A stretch of DNA of 64,000 nt from Alphaproteobacteria bacterium (GCA_017546265.1 JAFYXG010000011.1:64221-128220), one strand, 5' to 3'. Shown: positions 1-9,172, counted from the first letter of the stretch. Notes: generated by a model from the letters alone, not told the origin. Numbers and translations are program-made.

Positions 1-2
1 CA

Positions 3-464
3 TACATGTTGTTAGCTGCGATATTAAATTCATTGGCACATCCGTTTACAATTGCCACGTCTATTTTGACTAGTTTTGCGGGTGTATTTGTGTTAATGTT
101 TTTATCTGGTGCGACATTGAATATTGGTGCGATGTTGGCATTTGTTATGTTGGTTGGGTTGGTGGTTAACAACAACATTTTGGTGTTGGAACCAACGATT
201 ATCCGTGTTAATAACGGAGAAAAACCATTTGAAGCCCTGTGGTCAGAATTGCAGTCTCGCCGCAACATGATATTAATGACATCTATTGCGGTTATGGCAG
301 GTATGGTACCCCAGTTATGGTCTATTGACGGCATGAAAGTCGCCATGGGTGCGGTAATGATAGGCGGTATGTTTGCCAGTCTGATATTTACATTCACCCT
401 GACGCCAGCATTGTTCTTTTTGATTGAACGGGCCCGTCATTGGAAACCACGTTGGCGTAAATAA
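3..464 (+). CDS. RND efflux permease, C-terminal end (partial)
   Basis: The reading frame is open at the left edge of the window, so only the last ~153 residues are present. They consist of hydrophobic helices with the motif pattern of AcrB/HAE-type permeases: a helix rich in G, A and M, the stretch VNNNILVLEP (usually VKNAILLVE), an arginine-containing loop with LQSRRNMILMTSIAVMAG, and a final helix ending in FFLIERARHWKPRW. Such proteins are inner-membrane proton-driven trimers that export drugs or other compounds with a periplasmic adaptor and an outer-membrane channel, expected upstream outside the window. The substrate cannot be told. A terminator shared with convergent pyk follows immediately. 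Confidence 0.85.
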   Translation, partial: YMLLAAILNSLAHPFTIATSILTSFAGVFVLMFLSGATLNIGAMLAFVMLVGLVVNNNILVLEPTIIRVNNGEKPFEALWSELQSRRNMILMTSIAVMAGMVPQLWSIDGMKVAMGAVMIGGMFASLIFTFTLTPALFFLIERARHWKPRWRK

Positions 465-490
465 AAAAATCCCCAAATGGGGATTTTTTT
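464..490. terminator. Bidirectional intrinsic terminator
   Basis: AAAAAATCCCC and GGGGATTTTTTT arms around a four-base loop, between the convergent RND gene and pyk. Confidence 0.85.
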
Positions 491-506
491 ATACAGATTT
501 TTTTAT

Positions 507-1877
507 TTAATCCAGTGTACGCAAACTGATTTTATCTTCATCCACGATAACCAGTTTACCAATGTTTATATGGAATGCCCGTGCTGCATTAAATCCATCA
601 CGCATGCCAAACAATTCAGGATCAAATATTGGAAATACTCCACGCAGCAGGCACAACTGATTTGCGATTACAGACTCATTACATACTGCGATAACAGGTA
701 TGTCTGGTTTTCTGCATGAAATCTGAGTTGCGGCGATTGTGTCGCGTGCAAACACAACGATTGCGGATGCACGGTTCAGGTATGCCATAGATGCGACAGA
801 CCGCGACCAGTCGTTTTCAGGGATATTTTCAACTCGCGACCAGTCATATGGATTTGCGATTGCGTCTGCGTCTGCGTGCGACAGGATATTTGCCATTGTT
901 TTAATTACATTGACTGGGTTGATACCAATGGTAGTTTCTTCACTGGTCATGGTAGAATCGGCACGCAGATATGCTGTGTTTGCCACATCAGTAATTTCTG
1001 CTCGTGTTGGGAATTCGCTGCACACCATAGACCCCAGCATTTGTGTTGCAACAATTACAGGTTTATTCATTTTTCTGCATTCGCGAATAATATATCGTGA
1101 AATTGCAGGTACTTCTGCATATGGCACCTCGACGGCCAAATCGCCACGTGCAATCATAATACCATCTGCGGCTGCGGCGATATCGGTAATGCGTTCAACT
1201 GCATTTGGTCGTTCGATTTTTGCAATAATTTTGATTGGGTGTGCACTGCGTTGTGTGATAAAGTCACGCACTTCGGCTACGTCTTCTGGTTTTTGTACAA
1301 AAGAAATCGCTACATAATCTGGTTTTTTTGTAATTGCATATTCCAAGTCTGCTCGGTCTTTGCCGGTCAGTACAGAAGTATTGATTTCTGTGTCGGGCAG
1401 ATTAAATCCACGTCTGGACCATATTTCATTTCCGCGAACAACAGTTGCATCGACTTTGCCTGGTTCTGTTTTTAAGACCTGCATTTCGATTTTACCATCA
1501 TTCAATAAAATTCTGTCTCCGACATTCAAAGAATCCAGAACATCAACGTCTGGCAATTGAACGCGAGTTTCATTACCTGGTGTTGGGTCAGAATCAAATG
1601 TAAAAGTCTGACCGATTGTTAGCGGATATTTATCTTCGGTTTCAAAGTTTCCTATACGATGCTTTGGTCCTTGCAGGTCAATCATAACTGCGACTGGCAT
1701 ATTCAGTTCTGCTGATAATTCGCGAATCATATCTATTTTTTTACCTTGGACATCACCGGTATCGTGGCTAAAATTCAGTCTGCACATATTTACACCGGCC
1801 AAAATCATTTTAGCCATTGTTTCGCGGTCTTCGCAGTTTGGACCAACAGATGCAGTAATTTTTGTAAATTTATTCAT
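507..1877 (-). CDS. pyk: Pyruvate kinase
   Basis: Converts phosphoenolpyruvate and ADP to pyruvate and ATP in glycolysis; cytosolic, normally tetrameric. It has 456 residues, near the usual ~470. Family landmarks are in order: CRLNFSH near residue 32, DLQGPKHRIG near 68, GFNLPDTE near 157, the signature KIIAKIERPN with catalytic Lys220, MIARGDLAVEVP near 241, ATQMLGSM near 277 and PTRAEITDVAN near 290. The usual GTDAVMLSGETA segment is replaced by RADSTMTSEETT, an unusual variant. The start is supported by AAGGAA six bases upstream. It is a single gene, divergent from gapR and convergent with the RND gene. Confidence 0.96.
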   Translation of the reverse strand: MNKFTKITASVGPNCEDRETMAKMILAGVNMCRLNFSHDTGDVQGKKIDMIRELSAELNMPVAVMIDLQGPKHRIGNFETEDKYPLTIGQTFTFDSDPTPGNETRVQLPDVDVLDSLNVGDRILLNDGKIEMQVLKTEPGKVDATVVRGNEIWSRRGFNLPDTEINTSVLTGKDRADLEYAITKKPDYVAISFVQKPEDVAEVRDFITQRSAHPIKIIAKIERPNAVERITDIAAAADGIMIARGDLAVEVPYAEVPAISRYIIRECRKMNKPVIVATQMLGSMVCSEFPTRAEITDVANTAYLRADSTMTSEETTIGINPVNVIKTMANILSHADADAIANPYDWSRVENIPENDWSRSVASMAYLNRASAIVVFARDTIAATQISCRKPDIPVIAVCNESVIANQLCLLRGVFPIFDPELFGMRDGFNAARAFHINIGKLVIVDEDKISLRTLD

Positions 1878-1908
1878 GATTTTCCTTCTGTTTTTTAATT
1901 TGTTTTTC

Positions 1909-1936
1909 TTGCAATTTTCGAATAATGATATATCAT
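1909..1936 (+). promoter_or_regulatory. Promoter for gapR-RNHCP pair
   Basis: TTGCAA (1909-1914), 16-base spacer, TATCAT (1931-1936), 33 bases before the gapR start. Confidence 0.5.
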
Positions 1937-1968
1937 AATTGGCATAAATAAAGCAAGGGGAAAACAGA

Positions 1969-2217
1969 ATGAAACAAGCAAATCATGGTGCAATCGACAA
2001 CGAACAGTTGTTAAGTGTTATCCAAAGAATTGAAAAGTTGAACGAAGATGCAGCGGCCATTGCTGCGGACATCAAAGAAATATACAGCGAAGCAAAATCC
2101 GCAGGATTTGATCCCAAGTACATTCGTCAGATGATACGTCTGCGTAAAATGGATCCAGATGAATTGGACGAAACTGACGAACTGACCCAGATGTATCGCA
2201 ACGCATTGGGGATATAA
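1969..2217 (+). CDS. gapR: GapR-family (DUF2312) nucleoid-associated protein
   Basis: An 82-residue, helix-rich protein of the DUF2312/GapR family, which in Caulobacter binds overtwisted DNA and assists replication and topoisomerases. The family core is visible: EKLNEDAAAIAADIKEIYSE, AKSAGFDPKYIRQMIRLRKM, and a C-terminal acidic segment ending in Y-R-N-A-L. The family is nearly restricted to alphaproteobacteria and their phages, so it is a useful taxonomic marker. AAGGGG lies upstream of the ATG. The stop overlaps the next ATG (TAATG), so translation is probably coupled to the RNHCP gene. The function here is inferred from family membership. Confidence 0.9.
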   Translation: MKQANHGAIDNEQLLSVIQRIEKLNEDAAAIAADIKEIYSEAKSAGFDPKYIRQMIRLRKMDPDELDETDELTQMYRNALGI

Positions 2218-2531
2218 TGAAGGTCTTTACAAAAACGGTTGAAGATTTTAACTGCACCCATTGTGGTGCAGTTGTACATGGTAATGGTTATACAAATCAT
2301 TGTCCTCATTGTCTGTGGTCGTGTCATGTAGATAATAATCCTGGCGACCGTGCATCCAGTTGTCGTGGTATGATGGAACCTGTATCTGTGGAATCGTCTG
2401 GTGATCGCTTTGTGATAACGCATCGTTGTGTTGTTTGTGGGCACACACGGCGTCAGCATACATCTGATAATGACAGTATGGATGCGATAATAGAGGTATC
2501 AAAAAATACCAGTTTTATATACGGGAAATAG
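2217..2531 (+). CDS. RNHCP domain protein (zinc-finger-like)
   Basis: A 104-residue protein with the RNHCP-type arrangement: FNCTHCG, then a degenerate form of the name motif (TNHCPHCLWSCHVD), then NPGDRASSC and a second C..C pair (CVVCGHTRR). The cysteines suggest one or two zinc ribbons. The biochemical role of this family is not established. It is translationally coupled to gapR by a one-base overlap, and a strong terminator follows, so the two genes form a bicistron. Confidence 0.85.
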   Translation: MKVFTKTVEDFNCTHCGAVVHGNGYTNHCPHCLWSCHVDNNPGDRASSCRGMMEPVSVESSGDRFVITHRCVVCGHTRRQHTSDNDSMDAIIEVSKNTSFIYGK

Positions 2532-2534
2532 TGT

Positions 2535-2556
2535 CACCCCACATGGGGTGTTTTTT
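2535..2556 (+). terminator. Intrinsic terminator of gapR-RNHCP
   Basis: CACCCC/GGGGTG stem with loop ACAT, followed by six T. Confidence 0.85.
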
Positions 2557-2561
2557 AATGA

Positions 2562-2591
2562 TTGACCCACACAGATAATTTTTACTATCAT
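2562..2591 (+). promoter_or_regulatory. Promoter for dacC-like gene, probably leaderless
   Basis: TTGACC (2562-2567), 18-base spacer, TATCAT (2586-2591). The -10 ends only seven bases before the ATG at 2599 and no Shine-Dalgarno sequence is present, so the transcript probably starts at or next to the start codon. Confidence 0.5.
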
Positions 2592-2598
2592 AGTACGT

Positions 2599-3807
2599 AT
2601 GAGAAGAATGTTCACCTTATTATTTGCGTGCACCATGTGTAGTTTTGCGAATGCGGCCCAATATCGTGCGGCCTTGGTTGCGGACATGGACACTGGGCGT
2701 GTTTTATTCCAGGAAAACGCCACCCAGTTAAATTATCCAGCCAGTTTAACGAAAATCATGACATTGTATCTGACGTTTGATGCGCTAGAGCACGGACGTC
2801 TGTCGTTGGACGATTATTTGATTGTATCTGCATCTGCCGCCAATGCCGAGCCTGTAAAACTTGGGTTGTCCGCGGGGTCTAAAATCCGTGTTGAAGATGC
2901 GATTAAGGCACTTGCGGTATACAGTGCGAACGATGTTGCACGTGTTTTGGCAGAAAACCTGAAAGGTGGCCAGGAAGAATCCTTTGCTGATTTAATGACT
3001 CGTGTTGCAAAACAGATTGGTTTAACCAACACAAACTTTGAAAATTCATCGGGTTTGCCGAACGATGACCACCTGTCAACGGCGCGTGATATTGCGTTGT
3101 TATCTATGGCGGTATATAAACACTTTCCCCAGTATTGGCATTTTTTTGGGATTAAAACTTGGACCTATAATGGCAAGACGTACACGAACGGTAATCGCCT
3201 GTTGTCATCGTTTAATGGTTGTGACGGGATGAAGACAGGCTATACCAAGAAATCAAAATATTCATTGGTTGCAACGGCACACCGTGATGGCATGCATTTA
3301 ATGTCGGTTGTGCTTGGTGCTGAAAACAAAGATGTTCGTGCCAATGTTGCTGCACAAATGTTAAACCGTGGATTTTCTATGTTGACTAATGGCGAGGCTC
3401 CGATTGCAACCGTATCTTATGTTCCCCCGGTAGAACGTACCACGGGTGAGTCTATATTATCATCTGCACCGACTGACCGCGATATGCCGCCTGCATCGTC
3501 CGCACCTGCGACAACATTTTCATCTGCGTATAATGCGGCGACATCGAATGCGATGCCCCAGTATCGTGGCGGTGCGATATCGGCTGGGACTGGTGGTACA
3601 GGGGTCCAGTTTGGTGCATTCTCGTCTGAGTCTGCGGCTCGTGCCCAGGTTGCAAATGTGAAAAATAAACTTGGGGTAAATGCAGTTGTAGAACCAACTG
3701 GAACGGGGTTGTATCGTGTTCGCGTTTATGGCCTGTCGGACAGTGCGGCAACACAACTGAAATCCTCTGCGGCATCAAACGGTATTGACAGTTATGTTTT
3801 TCACTAG
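2599..3807 (+). CDS. D-alanyl-D-alanine carboxypeptidase (PBP5/6 family) with SPOR domain
   Basis: A periplasmic penicillin-binding protein that trims the terminal D-Ala from peptidoglycan pentapeptides. After a short signal peptide (ending near FANA) come the serine active-site motifs: PASLTKIMT (SxxK) near residue 48, YSAND (SxN) near 113 and MKTGYT (KTG) near 212. A proline/alanine/serine-rich linker leads to a C-terminal SPOR domain (about residues 335-402, starting GVQFGAFSSESAARAQ), which binds denuded septal glycan. This domain order is common in alphaproteobacterial DacF/DacC-like enzymes and points to a role at the division site. No ribosome binding site precedes the ATG. It is followed by recR after 15 bases. 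Confidence 0.93.
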   Translation: MRRMFTLLFACTMCSFANAAQYRAALVADMDTGRVLFQENATQLNYPASLTKIMTLYLTFDALEHGRLSLDDYLIVSASAANAEPVKLGLSAGSKIRVEDAIKALAVYSANDVARVLAENLKGGQEESFADLMTRVAKQIGLTNTNFENSSGLPNDDHLSTARDIALLSMAVYKHFPQYWHFFGIKTWTYNGKTYTNGNRLLSSFNGCDGMKTGYTKKSKYSLVATAHRDGMHLMSVVLGAENKDVRANVAAQMLNRGFSMLTNGEAPIATVSYVPPVERTTGESILSSAPTDRDMPPASSAPATTFSSAYNAATSNAMPQYRGGAISAGTGGTGVQFGAFSSESAARAQVANVKNKLGVNAVVEPTGTGLYRVRVYGLSDSAATQLKSSAASNGIDSYVFH

Positions 3808-3822
3808 TATTTTATAATCATC

Positions 3823-4422
3823 ATGAATCCGAAAATTGAAAAGTTGATTAAGTTATTTGCCAAACTGCCACGCGTAGGAACTCGTGGTGGTCAACGTATA
3901 GCACTGTGTCTGCTTCAGGATAAAACGGGGCGTGGCACTGCATTGGCGGATGCGATTGTTGAGGCGTGTGAAAACATTGCACCATGTCCGATATGTGGTG
4001 TTTTAACGGATCGTGGTTCTGGCTCGTGCGAGTTTTGTCGCGACCACAACCGCTCTAATGGCCAGTTATGTATTGTTCGGGATTTGTCAGACGTTTGGAC
4101 ACTGGAAAAATCATCTGTATTTCATGGTCGTTATCATGTTATTGGTGGTCTGTTGTCTGGTGCATCTGGCACATTGCCCCAGGATTTAAATTTATTGACA
4201 TTGCCGAACAGAATTACATCTGAAAACGTGACCGAGGTTATATTTGCATTACCGAACACAGTCGAAGGCAAAACAACCCAGCACTATGTTATGTCTATAA
4301 TAGGTGCGGTTCCTGGTGTATCGTTTTCGGAATTGGCATCGGGTGTCCCGCTGGGTGGAGATTTAGATTATTTAGACGATGGGACGTTGTCATTGGCATT
4401 TGGGGGGCGTAAAACATTATGA
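3823..4422 (+). CDS. recR: Recombination mediator RecR
   Basis: A 199-residue DNA-repair protein that, with RecO and RecF, loads RecA onto SSB-coated gaps. It has the N-terminal helix-hairpin-helix region (KLPRVGTRGGQRIAL), the four-cysteine zinc finger (CPICGVLTDRGSGSCEFC, about residues 53-70) and the Toprim domain starting at LCIVRDLSD. The C-terminus ending FGGRKTL fits the family. There is no obvious Shine-Dalgarno sequence; TATAAT lies just four bases before the ATG, so either leaderless expression or readthrough from dacC is possible. The last four bases overlap rsmA. Confidence 0.95.
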   Translation: MNPKIEKLIKLFAKLPRVGTRGGQRIALCLLQDKTGRGTALADAIVEACENIAPCPICGVLTDRGSGSCEFCRDHNRSNGQLCIVRDLSDVWTLEKSSVFHGRYHVIGGLLSGASGTLPQDLNLLTLPNRITSENVTEVIFALPNTVEGKTTQHYVMSIIGAVPGVSFSELASGVPLGGDLDYLDDGTLSLAFGGRKTL

Positions 4423-5243
4423 CGGATATGGTATCATCTTTGCCACCTGTATCGGCTATGATGCGTGAAAGTGGTTTGGAACCGAAAAAGCAGTTTGGTC
4501 AGAACTTTTTATTTGATTTGAATTTGACGGGTCGCATAGCAAACAGTGTTCCCAACATAACGCACACTCCTGTGGTCGAAGTTGGGCCTGGTCCTGGCGG
4601 TCTGACCCGTGCGATATTGTTGGCGGGTGCTCCGCGTGTTATCGCCATAGAAAAGGATTTAACCACATCGCCTATATTATCTCAGATTGAATTTGCATCG
4701 AACGGTCGGTTATCTGTTGTTTACGATGACGCCCTGCGTGTTAATTTTGCCGATTTTGGTTTATCTGATTATGCGATATGTGCTAACTTACCATACAATG
4801 TTGGGACAGAGTTGTTAATTGGTTGGCTAAAGAAAATTGCAAATGGCGAACCGATATCGTCCCTGACTCTGATGTTCCAGCGCGAGGTTGCTTTGCGTAT
4901 TACATCGCGTCCAGGGGCCGAGCATTATGGTCGCTTGGCGGTATTGACATCTTTGATTGCGGACGCACGAATATTATTTGATGTTCCGAACACGGCATTT
5001 GTTCCGCGTCCACGTGTACAAAGTGCAGTTGTGCAAATTATACCAAATCCTGAAAAGATTGCATGTCTGCCGGACGTTTCAAAACTGGAACAGATAACTG
5101 CAACATTATTTGGTCAACGCCGTAAAATGATACGTTCTATTATGCCGGGTACAGACTGGGGGTTGTATGGTCTGACTGGTACTGAACGGGCCGAGGTTTT
5201 ATCTCCAGAAACATTTGCGTTATTATCAAAAAATTTGATATAA
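4419..5243 (+). CDS. rsmA: 16S rRNA dimethyladenosine transferase RsmA/KsgA
   Basis: A 274-residue SAM-dependent enzyme that dimethylates two adjacent adenosines near the 3' end of 16S rRNA, a late 30S maturation step. Visible motifs are KKQFGQNFLFD at the N-terminus, the SAM-binding motif VVEVGPGPGGLTRAIL, acidic motif II (VIAIEKD), and the catalytic CANLPYNVGTELL (N-L-P-Y). The C-terminal FVPRPRVQSAVV and FGQRRKMIRS are also characteristic. It overlaps recR by four bases (ATGA), indicating coupled translation. A promoter for the next gene lies inside its last codons. Confidence 0.96.
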   Translation: MTDMVSSLPPVSAMMRESGLEPKKQFGQNFLFDLNLTGRIANSVPNITHTPVVEVGPGPGGLTRAILLAGAPRVIAIEKDLTTSPILSQIEFASNGRLSVVYDDALRVNFADFGLSDYAICANLPYNVGTELLIGWLKKIANGEPISSLTLMFQREVALRITSRPGAEHYGRLAVLTSLIADARILFDVPNTAFVPRPRVQSAVVQIIPNPEKIACLPDVSKLEQITATLFGQRRKMIRSIMPGTDWGLYGLTGTERAEVLSPETFALLSKNLI

Positions 5244-5244
5244 T
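5215..5244 (+). promoter_or_regulatory. Promoter for antiporter gene
   Basis: TTGCGT (5215-5220), 18-base spacer, TATAAT (5239-5244), overlapping the rsmA stop; the antiporter ATG is at 5274. Confidence 0.55.
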
Positions 5245-5273
5245 ACCATCATAATAAGATCAAGAGAGAGAGT

Positions 5274-6983
5274 ATGTCATTATCCCTGCTTGCATTTTTT
5301 GCAATAGTGTTTGTGTTGGTTTATATGTTACGTGTTGCTCGCATTGGTGCACTGGTTGCGTTTTTATTTGCAGGTGTGTTATCTGGGCCCTATGTTTTCA
5401 ATTTTTTTCAGTTATCTGATACTTGGACATTTTTAGGTGATTTGGGCATTTTGTTTTTGTGGTTCAACATAGGTTTGGAAATCAACATGCGGCGGTTATG
5501 GCGTATGCGGCGAACGATATTTGGATTTGGTGCGACCCAGGTTTTAATGGTTGCGATAATGTTATTTCCATTACTGTTTGGTTTTACTCAGTGGTCTGTG
5601 ATGGGTTGCATAATGGTTTCATTGATGTTGGCCATGTCCAGTACATCTGCTGATTTACAGTTGTTGACCGACCGTAACCAGTTAAACACAGAAATGGGGC
5701 GGCATACATTTTCGATATTATTATTCCAGGATTTACTGTCTATTCCGTTATTGGCCATGTTGCCCGCATTTGCAGGTGCGTCTATCAGCATGGGTGCGAC
5801 TGCGATTGACGTAGTTGTAATATCTGTTGCGCTGGTTTTATCGGTTACGGTAATTGGTCGATTTGTAATGACACCGATATTTCATCATGTTGGCAAATTA
5901 AAATCCAAAGAGGCATTTTTACTGGCGGTAATGCTGAACATAATAGTTTGGGCGGCCCTGGTAGAGTTTATGGGACTTCCTGCTGGCTTGGGTGCATTTT
6001 TGGCGGGTATGTTAATGTCCGAAACGGTATACCGTCATCAGATTGCGGCCGAGATATCACCATATTCGATATTGTTTCTGGCGTTTTTCTTTATATCTTT
6101 GGGTATGGGGTTAAATCTACCATTATTGGGGGCAAATTGGTATATTATTTTGTTTGGTCTGCTGGGGTTTATGGCGATAAAGTTTGCGGCAATATTTATT
6201 GTTTCTCGTGTACGTGGCATAAATGTCCAGGACAGTTTTATGATTGCCTTGATTTTGGCCCAGGGGGGCGAGTTTGCATTGTTGATGTTGCAAACTATGA
6301 AGACCAGTGGCATTACCGCCATACCATCTGGCCACGAAGAGATTTTAACAGCGATAATAATTTTATCTATTATGATGACTCCGTTGTTGCTGTGGTTGCA
6401 TGATTATTTGCAACGCAGGGGATATATATCGTTGGGACGTGCGGCTCGCAATTTAGAACGTTCGGACAGCAGTGTTCGTTCGACTGTTCTTGTATGTGGG
6501 TTTGGTCGTGTTGGTCAGACGGTATGTCAAATGCTGGACGCACAGAATATTCCGTATTTGGCCATAGATTTGGATATAGATGCTGTGATGATGGGGCGTG
6601 AAATGGGCTTTAACGTGGTATATGGCAACACGACCAATCGCGATGTTTTGGTTGATTTGGGGTTGCGACCACGTGGGATAAAATCTGTGGTTGTTGCACT
6701 GGACAATGCATCCACCGCCCGGCAAACGATAATGACGATTAAAACAATTGCACCGCGTATTAAAATATTTGCCCGTGCCCGTAATTTGGCTGATGCTAAA
6801 ATGTTGATGTCCCAGGGGGTTGCATCGGCCATGCCTGAAACAATAGAATCATCATTGTTTCTGGGGTACAGTGTTTTAGATTTTCTGGGGGTACCCGAAC
6901 GCAAAATAGAAAAACTGCTATCAGAAATTCGTTCTGATGATTATGCATGTTTGTCTGCGATAATATCTGATAAACACGAATAA
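5274..6983 (+). CDS. CPA2-family cation:proton antiporter (KefB/KefC/YbaL type)
   Basis: A 569-residue inner-membrane transporter. The first ~380 residues form about twelve hydrophobic helices of the Na/H exchanger fold, with AMSSTSADLQLL and GLGAFLAGMLMS as typical inner motifs. A cytosolic RCK/TrkA-N domain follows (about residues 400-515), starting with the Rossmann motif VCGFGRVGQTVCQML and YGNTTNRDVL. Members exchange K+ or Na+ for H+; KefB/C are gated by glutathione adducts, YbaL is less well defined, and the sequence does not decide between them. GAGAGAGAG precedes the ATG. It has its own promoter and a terminator. Confidence 0.9.
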   Translation: MSLSLLAFFAIVFVLVYMLRVARIGALVAFLFAGVLSGPYVFNFFQLSDTWTFLGDLGILFLWFNIGLEINMRRLWRMRRTIFGFGATQVLMVAIMLFPLLFGFTQWSVMGCIMVSLMLAMSSTSADLQLLTDRNQLNTEMGRHTFSILLFQDLLSIPLLAMLPAFAGASISMGATAIDVVVISVALVLSVTVIGRFVMTPIFHHVGKLKSKEAFLLAVMLNIIVWAALVEFMGLPAGLGAFLAGMLMSETVYRHQIAAEISPYSILFLAFFFISLGMGLNLPLLGANWYIILFGLLGFMAIKFAAIFIVSRVRGINVQDSFMIALILAQGGEFALLMLQTMKTSGITAIPSGHEEILTAIIILSIMMTPLLLWLHDYLQRRGYISLGRAARNLERSDSSVRSTVLVCGFGRVGQTVCQMLDAQNIPYLAIDLDIDAVMMGREMGFNVVYGNTTNRDVLVDLGLRPRGIKSVVVALDNASTARQTIMTIKTIAPRIKIFARARNLADAKMLMSQGVASAMPETIESSLFLGYSVLDFLGVPERKIEKLLSEIRSDDYACLSAIISDKHE

Positions 6984-6990
6984 TATAAAG

Positions 6991-7010
6991 TCCCCAAAAT
7001 GGGGATTTTT
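6991..7010 (+). terminator. Intrinsic terminator of antiporter gene
   Basis: TCCCC, loop AAAAT, GGGGA, then TTTTT. Confidence 0.8.
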
Positions 7011-7070
7011 AATTGCAATTCTGATTGTATACTGTTATATTTCAACCTGTGCATTCTGGAAAGGATAAAA

Positions 7071-7607
7071 ATGAAAAAAACAGCAATTGCAATATCAGTA
7101 ATAATTGGTTCAATTCTTTTGGACCAGTTGACCAAGGGAACATTACTGTATCTGATAACGGGTGGGGTACCATTGTTTGGTGGTGCATGGGAATTGGTTC
7201 CTGTGCCGTATTTGATGGCCCACGTGTGTGATATTTTTAATTTTGTCTTTACATGGAATCCGGGCACATCGTTTTCCCTGTTTCGTTCATTGGGCGAATC
7301 TGCACCATTGGTGATTGTGATATTGACTGGATTTGTGATTGGTTTTATTCTGCATCATTTGTTTACTCGTGCCCGCCAGTACGAGGTTGTACCCCTGTCT
7401 TTGATTGCGGGTGGTGCGATTGGCAATTTGATTGACAGGGTTCGTTTTGGTGCGGTAATAGACTTTTTGGATTTTCACATTGGCGGATGGCATTGGCCTG
7501 CATTTAATGTGGCGGATATTTGCATAGTAGTTGGGGTTGGGTTGTATATACTGAATGTATATTTGGCTCGCCGCAAATGTATTCAAACAACAAAGGATGG
7601 TAAATAA
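7071..7607 (+). CDS. lspA: Lipoprotein signal peptidase II
   Basis: A 178-residue integral membrane aspartyl protease that cleaves signal peptides of prolipoproteins after lipidation. Four hydrophobic segments are visible. The family motifs are FVFTWNPGTSFSL (usually N-x-G-x-x-F), GGAIGNLIDR with the first catalytic Asp, and VIDFLDF with the second, followed by FNVADICI. The start at 7071 is chosen because GGAAAGGA lies just upstream and the protein begins with the usual basic-hydrophobic MKKTAIAIS; a start at 6999 would lie inside the preceding terminator. yidC begins two bases after the stop. Confidence 0.95.
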   Translation: MKKTAIAISVIIGSILLDQLTKGTLLYLITGGVPLFGGAWELVPVPYLMAHVCDIFNFVFTWNPGTSFSLFRSLGESAPLVIVILTGFVIGFILHHLFTRARQYEVVPLSLIAGGAIGNLIDRVRFGAVIDFLDFHIGGWHWPAFNVADICIVVGVGLYILNVYLARRKCIQTTKDGK

Positions 7608-7609
7608 AC

Positions 7610-9172
7610 ATGGTTCAGTATATGGATAATAAAAATTCCGGTTTTAATATGTGGAACGCGAACAGGGCGGCTGCTCAACAAAAAAAATCACCATTTTCTG
7701 GTTTTTTGTGGTGGACGGTTCTGTTTATTGCGGCCTGGTGGGCGATTGGTGCGATAATGGGGCCACGCAACACGGTTGACCAGTCTGACACCATAACGGT
7801 TGTCGAAGATTTATCTGCGGTACCGGTGTCCAATATTTCATCAGATGTCATATCTGCGGACGTTCAAGGTTTGCGTATATCGGACGTCCGTTTATCGCAA
7901 TATCTGGCGTCCCCAAATGGTGATGAAAATGTTGTGTTGCTGGGGGGGGATGGCAATTATATTGAATCAGGTTTTGTATCATCTGGCACAACTGGGCCAG
8001 TTGCAACCACTGTATGGAACAATAAAGGCGACACATATACATGGTCAAATTCTGATGGAGTTGTGTTTACTCGTACCGTATCGGCTGATGGCTATGTTAT
8101 AACAATCACTGACACGATTCAGAACAATTCTGGTCACGACATATCAGTTGCACCATATGTACGAATTGTTCGTGATAATGATATGGGTTCTGCATCAGGT
8201 GTATCAAATGGTGCGATTGTCTATGTAAACAGTGATGTCGAAGACATTGCCTGGACGAAATTGGATAAACAGTCATATGCATATTCGACCACAAATGGTT
8301 TTGCGGGTTTTGCGGACCAGTACTGGGAAACGGTTGCATCTATTTCATCGCCTGACCAAACAATTCGGATAAAGCACGGCGGTGAGAAGTATATTTCGGA
8401 CACGGCTGCTGCTGCCATGCCGATTGCAAACGGTGATACAGCAACGCTGACTACAAACATATTTACCGGTCCCCGCGACAACAGTATTTTGGATACAGTT
8501 GAATCTAAAATCCCTGGTATATCAGAAACAATTGACTATGGTTGGTTTTGGTTTTTAGCTCGTCCAATGTTGTGGATATTAAACGGAATTCATCATATTG
8601 TTATGAACTATGGTGTTGCGATAATAATCATGACGATATTGCTGCGTTTACTGATGTGGCCACTGACGCGTAAATCGTATGTTTCTATGGCCGCCATGCA
8701 AAAGATGCAGCCCGAAATGCAGCGTATCCAGAAACTGTACGCGAACGACAAGATGCGTTTGCAGATGGAAATGATGAAGCTGTATCAAACGCACAAGACA
8801 TCGCCCATGTCTGGGTGCTTGCCGATGTTGATTCAGATTCCAATATTTTTTGCATTGTACAAGGCTTTGTTGGTATCAGTAGCTATGCGTAATGCACACT
8901 TTTTATGGATAAGTGATTTATCTGCGATGGATCCGTATTTTATCCTGCCGATATTGATGGGATTGACCATGTACATTCAACAGCGTTTTCAGTCCCCATC
9001 ATCATCGAACGGGAACGATGCGGTTGCTCAGACGCAAAGAATGATGCGCTGGATGCCGATATTGTTTACAGTCATGTTTGCGTGGATGCCTGCAGGTTTA
9101 GTTCTGTATTGGACGGTATCGAACATCTTTGGTATAATCCAGATGCAGATAATCAAACGTCAGTCGAAATAA
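7610..9172 (+). CDS. yidC: Membrane protein insertase YidC
   Basis: A 520-residue inner-membrane insertase that folds and inserts membrane proteins, alone or with SecYEG. It has an N-terminal anchor (WWTVLFIAAWWAIGAIM), a large periplasmic beta-sandwich domain (about residues 60-300), and the conserved five-helix core. The core starts at GWFWFLARPMLWIL, includes the cytosolic helical hairpin (AMQKMQPEMQRIQKLYANDK) with conserved SPMSGCLPMLIQIPIFFALY, and ends in GLVLYWTVSNIFGIIQ. It is slightly shorter than the 560-600 residues common in the class. Spacing of two bases from lspA suggests one operon. Confidence 0.96.
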   Translation: MVQYMDNKNSGFNMWNANRAAAQQKKSPFSGFLWWTVLFIAAWWAIGAIMGPRNTVDQSDTITVVEDLSAVPVSNISSDVISADVQGLRISDVRLSQYLASPNGDENVVLLGGDGNYIESGFVSSGTTGPVATTVWNNKGDTYTWSNSDGVVFTRTVSADGYVITITDTIQNNSGHDISVAPYVRIVRDNDMGSASGVSNGAIVYVNSDVEDIAWTKLDKQSYAYSTTNGFAGFADQYWETVASISSPDQTIRIKHGGEKYISDTAAAAMPIANGDTATLTTNIFTGPRDNSILDTVESKIPGISETIDYGWFWFLARPMLWILNGIHHIVMNYGVAIIIMTILLRLLMWPLTRKSYVSMAAMQKMQPEMQRIQKLYANDKMRLQMEMMKLYQTHKTSPMSGCLPMLIQIPIFFALYKALLVSVAMRNAHFLWISDLSAMDPYFILPILMGLTMYIQQRFQSPSSSNGNDAVAQTQRMMRWMPILFTVMFAWMPAGLVLYWTVSNIFGIIQMQIIKRQSK

